Source: a candidate division FCPU426 bacterium
GTDB taxonomy: Bacteria; Oederibacteriota; PGYV01; Palsa-1178
Reading direction: 5' to 3'
DNA: 42,515 nucleotides
NCBI GenBank assembly: GCA_003167475.1
Contig: PMTB01000098.1
Coordinates: 1-42,515, forward strand
Part shown: in pieces, positions 7,947 to 15,160 of the stretch
Position numbering within the stretch: position 1 is the stretch's first letter
Layout: every line of letters starts with the position of its first letter
Position numbers and translations under genes: made by a program
Notes under the pieces: generated by a model
What the model was told of the DNA's origin: nothing
The model's database searches: none
The model's input: the letters and a program-made list of their open reading frames with translations, nothing else

Positions 7947-8147
7947 ATGATGCTGAAGCAGGCGATTTACGAGGATGAAAAGGTTCTGAATTCCTCCTCG
8001 AGGACTGATTTTTACGCCGCGGTAAAACTGGCGCTGCTGCCGCTGCTTGACCCGGCTGAGAGGGAAAGGTTCCTTTCAATGGCTGAAGAGGCGCAGGAAG
8101 ATTATATGTCGGGTATTTTATCCGGAGTCAAGGTGATAAAAGCCTGA
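7947..8147 (+). CDS. Small helical hypothetical protein (66 aa)
   Basis: It begins with two adjacent ATG codons (7947, 7950) after a purine-rich AAAGGGGG site, only 14 nt behind the previous small gene. The product is acidic and helical, with the pattern LDPAERERFLSMAEEAQEDY, resembling the core of its neighbour and suggesting a paired or heteromeric arrangement. No known domain. Its stop is 1 nt before the next ATG, so the hydrolase downstream may be translationally coupled. Function unknown. Confidence 0.55.
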   Translation: MMLKQAIYEDEKVLNSSSRTDFYAAVKLALLPLLDPAERERFLSMAEEAQEDYMSGILSGVKVIKA

Positions 8148-8148
8148 T

Positions 8149-9063
8149 ATGAACCTGATAAAATTAAGCAGCGGTATCGTAAGCTACAGGTATTATGACA
8201 CCCGCAAGCGCAATTGTCTTGTGATACTGCCGGCATTGGCCGCCTCCTGCGCCGAGTGGGAACACCTCGCGGAACTGTGGAGCAGGGATTATTCAGTGCT
8301 TTTGTATGACAGGCACGGTTACGGGGAAAGCGGCAGGTCGGAAAATGACCGCAGCCCCGGAAATATCGCGGAGGAACTGCACGAACTCACACAGCTCCTG
8401 GGCATAGAAAAGTTCATACCGGTTGGCCACTCATTCGGCGGTATATGCGCGTATATGTACGCTTACCTGCACCCTGATCATGTGAAGGGGCTGGTGCTTT
8501 TGGACCCGGTGTCGCCTTTGAACTACAAAGGCAGGGATGTATTTACAAGGAAAGAATATAAAAAGGCCGGATTTGACAAGGCCTCAAATCTTATTATAGG
8601 AAGGCTTTTGTGCACGCTTAGGCTGGGATGGACACTGTTGCCCATGTTGAAGCAGGCGCCGCCGTTTTATTATTATAAGGATTTTTCAAAACAGGCGGAG
8701 CGGATGATACTCAGGAATTCAGTGAGCCCGACCACATATGAAACGGCGATGCGGGAATACAGATATATTGAGGATAAAAAGTACCAGAAGGGTCTGCTGC
8801 GCAAAAAATTACGGCCCGGGATAAAGCTCCAACTTGTCCTTCACACCCCCCAGGTAATGATAAACGAGATAAGGCATTACGCGAAAGTGGATACGGTTTT
8901 TGCCGGAAGGATAGAAAAAACATGGTCCGGCATAATGAACTGGTATCTCAAATCCGCGAAAAGAACAAAGTTGTGGACCGCTGTCAAGAGCGCCCATGCC
9001 ATACACCTCTCGGACCCGAAGACCGTGCGGGCCGCGGTGGACGCCGTGGGAATGCTGAAATAA
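8149..9063 (+). CDS. Alpha/beta-fold hydrolase
   Basis: A 304-residue protein with the alpha/beta hydrolase layout. An oxyanion-side strand LVILPALAASCAEW is followed by YDRHGYGESGRS, the nucleophile elbow GHSFGG (S95), a strand LVLLDPV with a candidate acid, and a C-terminal SAHAIHLSDP placing the catalytic His at 283. A helical cap lies between residues about 125 and 235. Such proteins cleave esters, amides or C-C bonds; the substrate cannot be inferred. No signal peptide, so probably cytosolic. It follows the small genes by 1 nt. No Pho-box is seen directly upstream. Confidence 0.85.
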   Translation: MNLIKLSSGIVSYRYYDTRKRNCLVILPALAASCAEWEHLAELWSRDYSVLLYDRHGYGESGRSENDRSPGNIAEELHELTQLLGIEKFIPVGHSFGGICAYMYAYLHPDHVKGLVLLDPVSPLNYKGRDVFTRKEYKKAGFDKASNLIIGRLLCTLRLGWTLLPMLKQAPPFYYYKDFSKQAERMILRNSVSPTTYETAMREYRYIEDKKYQKGLLRKKLRPGIKLQLVLHTPQVMINEIRHYAKVDTVFAGRIEKTWSGIMNWYLKSAKRTKLWTAVKSAHAIHLSDPKTVRAAVDAVGMLK

Positions 9064-9076
9064 CACACAAATCGGA

Positions 9077-9105
9077 TTGTCTGCAGCCTTAAAAAAAGTT
9101 ATAAT
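9077..9105 (+). promoter_or_regulatory. Sigma-70-type promoter for the flavodoxin gene
   Basis: A -35 TTGTCT (9077-9082) and a -10 TATAAT (9100-9105) are separated by 17 bp. The start would be near 9112, 33 nt before the ATG at 9145. No 11-bp TTAAC array is present, so this unit is probably outside the proposed Pho regulon. Confidence 0.5.
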
Positions 9106-9144
9106 AATCAATAAACTTAACGTTATGTCCGTGGAGGGTATTAA

Positions 9145-9762
9145 ATGAAAGAAAATATTATTGTTCTGGCTGTTATTTTTGCCGTTATTGCCGGCGGCTG
9201 TTCGGAAAATAAAAAAACCGGGGTTGAGGCCTCGTTTGGGGAGGGAAATATGATGGCGAAAAAAATACTTGTTGCTTACGGTTCGGTTTCCGGGTCAACG
9301 GCCGAGACCGCTGTTTTTATCGGCAAAAGGCTTTCGGAGAAAGGCCTGCAGGCTGACGTAAAGCCGGTGGAAAAGATAAAGAGCATCGAAGGATATGACG
9401 GCGTTATAATCGGCAGTTCCATCATGATGGGCAAGATGAAGCAGTCTGTCGTAAAGTTTGTCGAAGCGAAAAAGGACGCGCTTCTGAAAAAGCCGGTGGC
9501 TTTTTTTCTTGTCTGCCTTACCATGAAAGACGACACCCCTGAAAACAGGAAGATAGCGTCCGGTTACCTTGACCCGGCCAAGGCTGTTGTCAAACCCGTG
9601 GGAGAAGGGCTTTTCCCGGGCAGGGTTAATTATAAAACCATCCCATTCCCGTTTAATATTCTGACCCTGTTGCCGGCCTTCAAAAAAGCGGTGCCAGAGG
9701 GTGATTACAGGGACTGGAAAAAAGTTGAAAAATGGGTGGATGAGATAACAACCAAATTTTAG
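9145..9762 (+). CDS. Flavodoxin-domain protein with lipoprotein-like leader
   Basis: The 205-residue form starts at ATG 9145 with GGAGGG upstream. Its first 19 residues are hydrophobic and end in a near-lipobox AGGC. The flavodoxin fold follows, with the FMN-phosphate loop YGSVSGSTAETA and then GSSIMMGKMKQSVVKF; this resembles the protoporphyrinogen-oxidase HemG/flavodoxin_5 group. A second possible start exists at ATG 9250/9253 with its own GGGGAGGG, giving a soluble form of about 170 residues. A flavodoxin is normally cytosolic, so the inner start may be used, or both. The next gene is a membrane iron-sulfur protein, a plausible electron-transfer partner. Confidence 0.8.
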   Translation: MKENIIVLAVIFAVIAGGCSENKKTGVEASFGEGNMMAKKILVAYGSVSGSTAETAVFIGKRLSEKGLQADVKPVEKIKSIEGYDGVIIGSSIMMGKMKQSVVKFVEAKKDALLKKPVAFFLVCLTMKDDTPENRKIASGYLDPAKAVVKPVGEGLFPGRVNYKTIPFPFNILTLLPAFKKAVPEGDYRDWKKVEKWVDEITTKF

Positions 9763-9809
9763 ATTGTTAAAATTTTAAATTGTTACAGATTGCTGACGAT
9801 AGAACAAAG

Positions 9810-9951
9810 GCCGCAACCTAAAGGTTGCGGCTACACAAGCAAGACTGTGCAGCACTGCAAAGAATCGAACTCGAATCGTTTATTGATTTGTATTTGATTA
9901 TGTAGGCGCAACCTTTATCCATATTCTATGGACAATAGGGTTGCGGATTTT
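9810..9951. repeat. Palindromic dispersed repeat with GCAACC arms (family B)
   Basis: A 10-bp perfect hairpin GCCGCAACCT/AGGTTGCGGC (9810-9831) is followed about 70 bp later by TGTAGGCGCAACCTTTAT and then GGGTTGCGGATTTTGTA, so the element is bounded by related inverted CGCAACC/GGTTGCG units. It shares an internal 22-bp core (9918-9939) at 19 of 22 positions with the repeat at 30089-30243. No ORF. It fills most of the 224-bp gap between the flavodoxin and 4Fe-4S genes. Confidence 0.6.
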
Positions 9952-9986
9952 GTATGTAACGAGTTTTATTAAAAAAGGGGTAACGA

Positions 9987-10898
9987 GTGGCTATAAAAAC
10001 AGGTAAGTACACAGTCCCAATTACCATTCTTTCAATATTTTTCGGTTCATCCCTGATCCTGTGGTTTTTTACCCGCAGGGTGTTCTTTCTTTTTGACCTT
10101 CCCTACATAGGTTTCGCTGTTGCCGCGGGCATTGTCATCAATATTGCGTCGGGCCGTAAATCAAGCGGCCTTGGAAGGCGAGTGACGCAGCTTATGGTGG
10201 GGCTGTATTTCCTGTTTTTCCTGAACTTGGTGATAAAGGTAAATATGCAGATAGAGGGCCTGTTGTTCCAGGTGCTGACCGGATTTTTCACCGGGGCCTT
10301 CATCCACTACGCCATAGCAAAACTTTTCGGGCCGATTATTTTCAGCAGGGGATTCTGCGGATATGCCTGCTGGACAGCAATGGTGCTTGATTTTCTGCCA
10401 TGGAAAAGGCCCAAAGGCAGGGTAAAAGGCGCCGGAAAATTCAGGTATATACACCTTTATCTTTCGCTTGCCGTGGTTGCGGCGTTTTTATTCGTTTACA
10501 AATATAATCTTAAGACAGGATCCATGGAATCAATATACTGGTTTACGGCTGGAAACGTCATATACTACGCTGCCGGGATCACAATGGCGTACGTTCTAAA
10601 GGACAACAGGGCATTCTGCAAATATCTCTGCCCTGTCGCGGCACTGATGAAGGTCCCGGCAAGGTTCTCATATTTCAAACTTGAGGCTGAAGCCGGCAAA
10701 TGCACAATGTGCGGCGCATGCGAAAAAATATGCCCCATGGATATAAATATCATGAAATATACGTTTCAAAATAAACGGATACTCTCGACAGAATGCATAC
10801 TCTGCAGTGAGTGTTCATCGGTATGCCCTGAAAAGGCCATTTCAATCACGAAAGGTTTTGACATCGGAACGGACGGGTATATCAATTACCGGGAATAG
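9987..10898 (+). CDS. Membrane-bound 4Fe-4S ferredoxin-type protein (NapH/YccM-like)
   Basis: The GTG start at 9987 follows GGGGTAAC. The 303-residue protein has several TM segments in its first 200 residues, with the paired cysteine motifs CGYACW (from C124) and CKYLCP (from C211) typical of NapH/NosR/CcoG-like proteins. Two classical 4Fe-4S motifs follow near the C-terminus: C239-x2-C-x2-C-x3-CP and C270-x2-C-x2-C-x3-CP. Such proteins pass electrons between the quinone pool and a partner across the inner membrane. Its neighbours, a flavodoxin and a membrane protein, suggest a small redox cluster; the electron acceptor is unknown. Confidence 0.85.
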   Translation: MAIKTGKYTVPITILSIFFGSSLILWFFTRRVFFLFDLPYIGFAVAAGIVINIASGRKSSGLGRRVTQLMVGLYFLFFLNLVIKVNMQIEGLLFQVLTGFFTGAFIHYAIAKLFGPIIFSRGFCGYACWTAMVLDFLPWKRPKGRVKGAGKFRYIHLYLSLAVVAAFLFVYKYNLKTGSMESIYWFTAGNVIYYAAGITMAYVLKDNRAFCKYLCPVAALMKVPARFSYFKLEAEAGKCTMCGACEKICPMDINIMKYTFQNKRILSTECILCSECSSVCPEKAISITKGFDIGTDGYINYRE

Positions 10899-10930
10899 AT
10901 CAATATAAATTGACGATGGAGGCACGGGTC

Positions 10931-11545
10931 TTGAACAACTGCACAAAGTTACTTGTAGTCATCATTGGTATTATTACCGGTTCGACAGGTTTTTTACACG
11001 GACTGGCTGAGGCCATGCGGGGAAACAAACCGACCAATGGTATTATGATGGCTGACATTGGAGCCATATCCTTAATCCCGAACTACCTACTCACGGGTAT
11101 TGCCGCGATGTTCTTCGGCGTATCTATGATCGTTTGGTCAGCCTCATCCATCCATAAAAAAAACGGGCCAGTTGCGTTTATGGTCATTTCGATCCTTCTG
11201 TTCCTCAGCGGCGGCGGCATTATGATGGTCCTTCCGGTGATTATTGTCTGGGCTTTGGCGGCCAGGCTGGATAAGCCGCTAAACTGGTGGAGAAAGATCC
11301 TGCCGGAAAGATCCAGAAAAACATTATCCGGCCTGTGGAAGCTCTCATTCATTTCATGTTTTTTCTCATTATTAACAGCCATACTTATCTGGATATTCCT
11401 GACCCCGCCGGGTCCTTCCTATAAATCCCCGGTGTATGTATACACTTGCTGGTCATTTCTTTTACTCGCCATTGTGTTCCTGATAATGACAATTATAACT
11501 GGTTTTGCGAGGGATATAGTTGTCAGGGATGAAGTAATCATATGA
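10931..11545 (+). CDS. Hypothetical integral membrane protein (204 aa)
   Basis: The frame is open from TTG 10910, but a GGAGG at 10918-10922 sits 8 nt before an in-frame TTG at 10931, which I prefer; ATG 10916 would overlap that site. The product has about five hydrophobic segments (residues about 5-22, 38-62, 73-98, 127-148, 168-190) and no Cys or charged catalytic motif. I do not recognise the family. It follows the 4Fe-4S protein gene closely and overlaps the next gene by 4 nt (ATGA), so it is probably the third gene of that operon. Confidence 0.6.
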   Translation: MNNCTKLLVVIIGIITGSTGFLHGLAEAMRGNKPTNGIMMADIGAISLIPNYLLTGIAAMFFGVSMIVWSASSIHKKNGPVAFMVISILLFLSGGGIMMVLPVIIVWALAARLDKPLNWWRKILPERSRKTLSGLWKLSFISCFFSLLTAILIWIFLTPPGPSYKSPVYVYTCWSFLLLAIVFLIMTIITGFARDIVVRDEVII

Positions 11546-12174
11546 AAATCACAGTTTTTGGGGCCACTGGAAAAGCCGGCCAGGAAATATTGCGGCAGGC
11601 TCTTGGCAGGGGACATGCTGTTGTCGCCTTTGCGCGCAATCCGGAAAAAATAAAATTTACGCATAATTCGCTTTCCATTGCCCGGGGTGGGCTTGATGAT
11701 ATTAAAGCGCTTGAAAAGGCTATCGCGGGAACTGGCTGTATAATAAGTGTGCTTGGGCCCATAGTCAGCACCAGTGGGAATTCGCTGAGTAATGGCGTAA
11801 AAAATATTGTTGATATTGCCGAAAAAAGCGGGGTCAGGCGGTTTTTGCAGATTGCCACCCCGAGCGTGGCTGACCCTAATGACGGGAAAAAATTGATCTT
11901 TCGGCTTATGGTATGGCTGATAAAAATGCTGCTGCCGGGCAGTTATTCCGAGATCGTCCGCATAGGCGGGATTGTCCGTGATTCAAAACTCGATTGGACG
12001 CTTGTACGGGTTCCGCTGCTCAATGAGAAACCACGCTCCGGAAAGATCATTTCGGGATACATAGGCAAAGACCCGCTGGGCATTTCGATTTCACGCGCAG
12101 ACCTTGCGTGGTTCATGCTGGAGCAGGCGGAAAAGGGCGGGTATATAAGACAGGCGCCTGTGATATCGAATTAA
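11542..12174 (+). CDS. NAD(P)-binding atypical SDR (NmrA/NAD_binding_10-like)
   Basis: A 210-residue Rossmann protein. The N-terminus MKITVFGATGKAGQEI carries the GxxGxxG dinucleotide site, and basic residues after strand 2 (ARNPEK) favour NADPH. The body matches NAD(P)H-binding atypical short-chain dehydrogenases, including GVRRFLQIATPSV and a DWTLVRVPLL strand. The SDR Tyr-x3-Lys catalytic pair is not evident, so it may be a redox sensor or non-classical reductase. It overlaps the membrane-protein gene by 4 nt and ends the flavodoxin/4Fe-4S operon. Confidence 0.8.
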   Translation: MKITVFGATGKAGQEILRQALGRGHAVVAFARNPEKIKFTHNSLSIARGGLDDIKALEKAIAGTGCIISVLGPIVSTSGNSLSNGVKNIVDIAEKSGVRRFLQIATPSVADPNDGKKLIFRLMVWLIKMLLPGSYSEIVRIGGIVRDSKLDWTLVRVPLLNEKPRSGKIISGYIGKDPLGISISRADLAWFMLEQAEKGGYIRQAPVISN

Positions 12175-12188
12175 AAGCATTTGATTGC

Positions 12189-12296
12189 GTAGAGAGGCTG
12201 CTGGAACCTGAGCTTGTCGAAGGTTGCTGCCTCTCCCGGCTGGGTTTTAAGACTTGTTTTAAAGCCGGCAGTGAGAGGGAGCAAGCCCCCTCTCTA
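12189..12296. repeat. Palindromic dispersed repeat, copy 2 (family A)
   Basis: The ends GTAGAGAG (12189-12196) and CCCCCTCTCTA (12286-12296) match the termini of the element at 699-813, and an internal GTTTTAAG and GTGAGAGGGAGCA are shared. This copy also contains a GAACCTGAGCTTGTCGAAGG segment absent from copy 1. It sits in the 377-bp gap between convergent genes, directly beside a decayed nitroreductase fragment, and may have inserted into it. Confidence 0.65.
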
Positions 12297-12300
12297 TATG

Positions 12301-12507
12301 TTTTATTATTTTTTCGATTGCCTCCATTGGCGGTTTATCCGGTTTAAAGCGCCTGTCGGTCCGCCGGGACATCAGGAATTTTCTCATCTGCTCCGCGGTA
12401 ACAGGGTTGGCACTTTCGATCATCTCCGGCTTATTGTTATCCCATTGAAGAACTTGCTCCGGGGATATGGCTATGCATTGCCCGCGTGTGCTGCAAAAAT
12501 CATATGT
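12301..12507 (-). pseudogene. Decayed ferredoxin-nitroreductase fragment
   Basis: On the minus strand, the frame from 12507 to 12301 reads as about 69 residues of a ferredoxin-nitroreductase fusion. First comes a remnant of the second 4Fe-4S motif (C-S-T-R-G-Q-C-I-A-I-S-P), in which two of the four cysteines have been lost, then VTAEQMRKFLMSRRTDRRF, the start of a nitroreductase domain (consensus SRRSIRRF), then EAIEKIIK. The frame has a stop at 12508-12510 on the N-terminal side, and on the C-terminal side similarity ends at the repeat (12296). The start and the catalytic core are missing. The rest of the 12175-12551 gap holds only the repeat. Confidence 0.5.
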
Positions 12508-12551
12508 TTAATGCCGAAGTCGCTTTATAAATGGCGCTATCGTTATTGCGG

Positions 12552-14999
12552 TTAAACGGCTATACTTCCGACAAGGAACGGTTTTGACCCCTGCAGGAAG
12601 TCATTTTTGTCCGCGTCCGGGGCGCCGGAGAGTCCCGTCAGCTCATCCAGGACCGCGTTCCAGTTGTACTCATTGAGCACCATCTGCCGGGCCTGTTTTT
12701 GCATTTCATACAGCGCCGGGTTATGTGTTTGGCTCATGAAAATAAGTTTGTTGATCTTTTCCGCCCAGTCATTTATGTCGTTTGCCCGCGCCACGAAACC
12801 GGTGACCGAGTCCTTCACGATTTCCTTTGGGCCTCCGGCGTTGGACACCACCGCCGGAACAGCGCAGGACTGGGCCTCGAGCACCGACATGCCAAAGGTA
12901 TCGGTGTTGCTCGGGAAGACAAAGATATCCGCGCCGGAAATAATGGCCGGCATGACCTGCTGTGCGTGTTTTCCTGTAAAGAAGACCCTTTTTAATGCGC
13001 GGTATTTTTCCTTCAATGCCGCAAGCGACGGGCCGTCGCCGGTTATTATAAGGTTCAAAGAACTGTTCTGCTGGGAAAGTTTCTTGTATACCGACAACAG
13101 GAAATCAAGGTTCTTGTCCTCTGAAACCCTGCCTGTATACAAAAGCGTAACGCCTTCGGGCAGTCCTATCAATTCCCTTAAAAATGTCCTTCCGCCCTCG
13201 CGCGGCGAAAACAAGGCCGCGTCTATGCCGCGCTTGAACAGCGTCATTTTTGAGGGGTTAAAACCGCGGCTTTCCAGTATATCGATGTATTCGGCGGACG
13301 GGACCTTTATCTCGTCCATTGAAGAGTAAAACCAGCGCGTGTAGGACTCTATGATCCCGGTCGCGGATTCGTCATTTATCAGGTTCACGGACTGGGAAGT
13401 GAAGTCGGTGTGATACACGCCCGTGCATTTGGTGCCGGTGAGCTTCGCCGCGAGGTACCCAAGAAGTCCCACAGGGCCGGGGGTCGAGATTATTATCTCA
13501 TCCGGCTCAAAGGCGTATATTTGCCTTATGGATTCCAGCACCGACGGTATCTTGACGCTATATTTGTCGTAATAAGGTATCTTAAAAGTGTGTATGAACG
13601 GGAAGTTTATGGTTCCCGGAGGTATGGAGGCGTTCATCTCATCCTTTGGAATGCTGGTCGCTATCGTGATGTTCCTTTTGTGCAGGTGCGAGTTCCATCC
13701 CAGCGTCTTGAGCGTGACAGACACGCCGTTCAAGTCGTTCAGTGTGTCGGTGAACCAGAGTATTTTTTTACCGCCCTTTTTCCTCAAAGCCTCAAATGAT
13801 TCTGCGTATTTATTGACGACGGAGCGGCCCTTGTAAATGTGCTTGATAGTCGTGAAAAAGGGCGCTGAAAGGAAAAGCGTCATTATGGAAGAAGATACAT
13901 TTTTGATAAGTGAAGCCATGTCGCCTTTGGCAAAGTCGGTTTCCGCGGAAATAAGCAGGTTTTTAAGGAAAGTATCCGCAATGCCGGTTATCTTGGAATA
14001 CACAATATCAAGTTTATCCTCGGCCGGGAGCTCGTTAGAGTCCTTCAGTGAGTCTACAAGGTCGACTATAAGCGACTGTATATCAGGCGCGTTCTTGCCG
14101 CCGAAATATTTCGCTTTGCTTACTTTCAGGTTGTTTTTTATCCCGAGTTTTTTCTTTTCGAATATATACTCCGTGAGCTGGCTTATGATCGAGCCGGACA
14201 TACCGGAGCCTTTTCTTTTTGAAAAATCATAGGCTATCTTGTAGATAGCGAAAGCCAGGCCCTTGAAATCATTATTGCGGCCGCCCGCAAAAGTGGTCTT
14301 GTCCCTGAGCGCTTCCAGGTATTGGGCCGGGGTTACGGCGTTTTCGGCGCAGGTGAATGTCCTGCCGATGAATATGCCCGCATGGTCATCCGAGCCGCCG
14401 GTAAAACCCTTGACCCACGGGTCGCAGCTCATCGGTTCTATCTTATATTTGTCATAAAGCGTTTCCACGTATGCCTGGTCCAGGTTCTTCAGTATCGAAG
14501 TCCAGGTCGAGTTGCTTGAAGAGTCCCTGCTGCCGTTTATACTTTCAAAAACGTCGAAAAGGAGGATGAGCTTTTCCAGGTGGCTGACATCGAGTTTTCC
14601 GTTGACCGAATATGATGCATGCGCCACGGAGTAGGCTATAGAGTGTTCTTTTATGAAATTCCGGAGTTTATATATATCGGTCCTGAGTTTCTGCACCCTC
14701 ATAAACTCCTCTTCGGTAATTCCGTAAAGAAGTATATGCACCTTGCATCCGTCCTCGGGAAAGTAAGCTGTCACTTCAACTCCTGTAAAAGTGTCGGACG
14801 GGTGCTTCGCGTGCAAAAGAAAGGATCCTTCTATGGTGTTATGGTCGGTGATCGTGACGAAATCCATGCCCTTTTCTTTGGCTTCCTTATAGATGAATTC
14901 CGGCTCGGTGTAACTCTCCGACGCGCCTATCCTTTGCAGGAACCATTCCGAAGGGTGTTCCGAGTATCTTGAGTGGACGTGAAGGTCTGTTTTTGCCAT
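12552..14999 (-). CDS. PHP-domain / GT4 glycosyltransferase fusion
   Basis: An 815-residue two-domain protein. Residues 1 to about 240 are a PHP metal-dependent phosphoesterase-like domain (DLHVHSRYS with H7/H9, TITDHNTIEG, then GSDDHAG). A linker of about 150 residues, predicted helical, follows. Residues about 410-800 form a GT4 glycosyltransferase with STPGPVGLLG, LLYTGRVSEDKN, ITGDGP and the donor-binding FPSNTDTFGMSVLEAQSC. GT4 enzymes related to this include sulfoquinovosyl- and glucosyl-diacylglycerol synthases that replace phospholipids under phosphate stress; the acceptor here is not known. The ATG has GGAG upstream. It is divergent from the GAK operon and shares a promoter region rich in TTAAT repeats. 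Confidence 0.88.
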   Translation of the reverse strand: MAKTDLHVHSRYSEHPSEWFLQRIGASESYTEPEFIYKEAKEKGMDFVTITDHNTIEGSFLLHAKHPSDTFTGVEVTAYFPEDGCKVHILLYGITEEEFMRVQKLRTDIYKLRNFIKEHSIAYSVAHASYSVNGKLDVSHLEKLILLFDVFESINGSRDSSSNSTWTSILKNLDQAYVETLYDKYKIEPMSCDPWVKGFTGGSDDHAGIFIGRTFTCAENAVTPAQYLEALRDKTTFAGGRNNDFKGLAFAIYKIAYDFSKRKGSGMSGSIISQLTEYIFEKKKLGIKNNLKVSKAKYFGGKNAPDIQSLIVDLVDSLKDSNELPAEDKLDIVYSKITGIADTFLKNLLISAETDFAKGDMASLIKNVSSSIMTLFLSAPFFTTIKHIYKGRSVVNKYAESFEALRKKGGKKILWFTDTLNDLNGVSVTLKTLGWNSHLHKRNITIATSIPKDEMNASIPPGTINFPFIHTFKIPYYDKYSVKIPSVLESIRQIYAFEPDEIIISTPGPVGLLGYLAAKLTGTKCTGVYHTDFTSQSVNLINDESATGIIESYTRWFYSSMDEIKVPSAEYIDILESRGFNPSKMTLFKRGIDAALFSPREGGRTFLRELIGLPEGVTLLYTGRVSEDKNLDFLLSVYKKLSQQNSSLNLIITGDGPSLAALKEKYRALKRVFFTGKHAQQVMPAIISGADIFVFPSNTDTFGMSVLEAQSCAVPAVVSNAGGPKEIVKDSVTGFVARANDINDWAEKINKLIFMSQTHNPALYEMQKQARQMVLNEYNWNAVLDELTGLSGAPDADKNDFLQGSKPFLVGSIAV

Positions 15000-15028
15000 G
15001 TGTTTTCTCCTTTGTTTGTCTTGCCCGA

Positions 15029-15083
15029 AGTATAGCTTTAGCCAGGGGTGTTTTCGTTTAATCCAATGTTAATTTCCGGTTAA
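15029..15083 (-). promoter_or_regulatory. Pho-box-like array upstream of PHP-GT4
   Basis: Read on the minus strand, TTAAC (15083-15079), TTAAC (15072-15068) and TTAAA (15061-15057) lie on a strict 11-bp period. The best -10, TATACT (15034-15029), is 27 nt from the last half-site, not the 13-15 nt seen elsewhere, so the promoter pairing is less certain than the array. The half-site core GTTAAT is partly symmetric, so the array could instead serve the plus strand. Confidence 0.45.
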
Positions 15084-15100
15084 TTCCACGAGAGGCCATA

Positions 15101-15154
15101 TTAACGATAAATTAAAAATTAATTTACCGGCTGTTAATTGGCGGTGTGTATAAG
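15101..15154 (+). promoter_or_regulatory. Pho-box-like promoter for the GAK operon
   Basis: Four half-sites on an 11-bp period, TTAAC (15101), TTAAA (15112), TTTAC (15123) and TTAAT (15134), precede a -10 TATAAG (15149-15154) starting 15 nt after the last one. This is the longest array in the window. The expected transcript start is at about 15161, the first base of the ATG, implying a leaderless message. Confidence 0.65.
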
Positions 15155-15160
15155 TGTGGC

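Noticed and set aside
9780..9960. Possible RNA gene or riboswitch from the strong hairpin after the flavodoxin gene
   Set aside because: The related CGCAACC units and the core shared with 30183-30204 fit a dispersed repeat better.
12214..12555. Plus-strand frame of 113 codons in the gap after 12174
   Set aside because: It runs across the repeat and antisense to the nitroreductase remnant; its translation resembles no protein and lacks a ribosome site.
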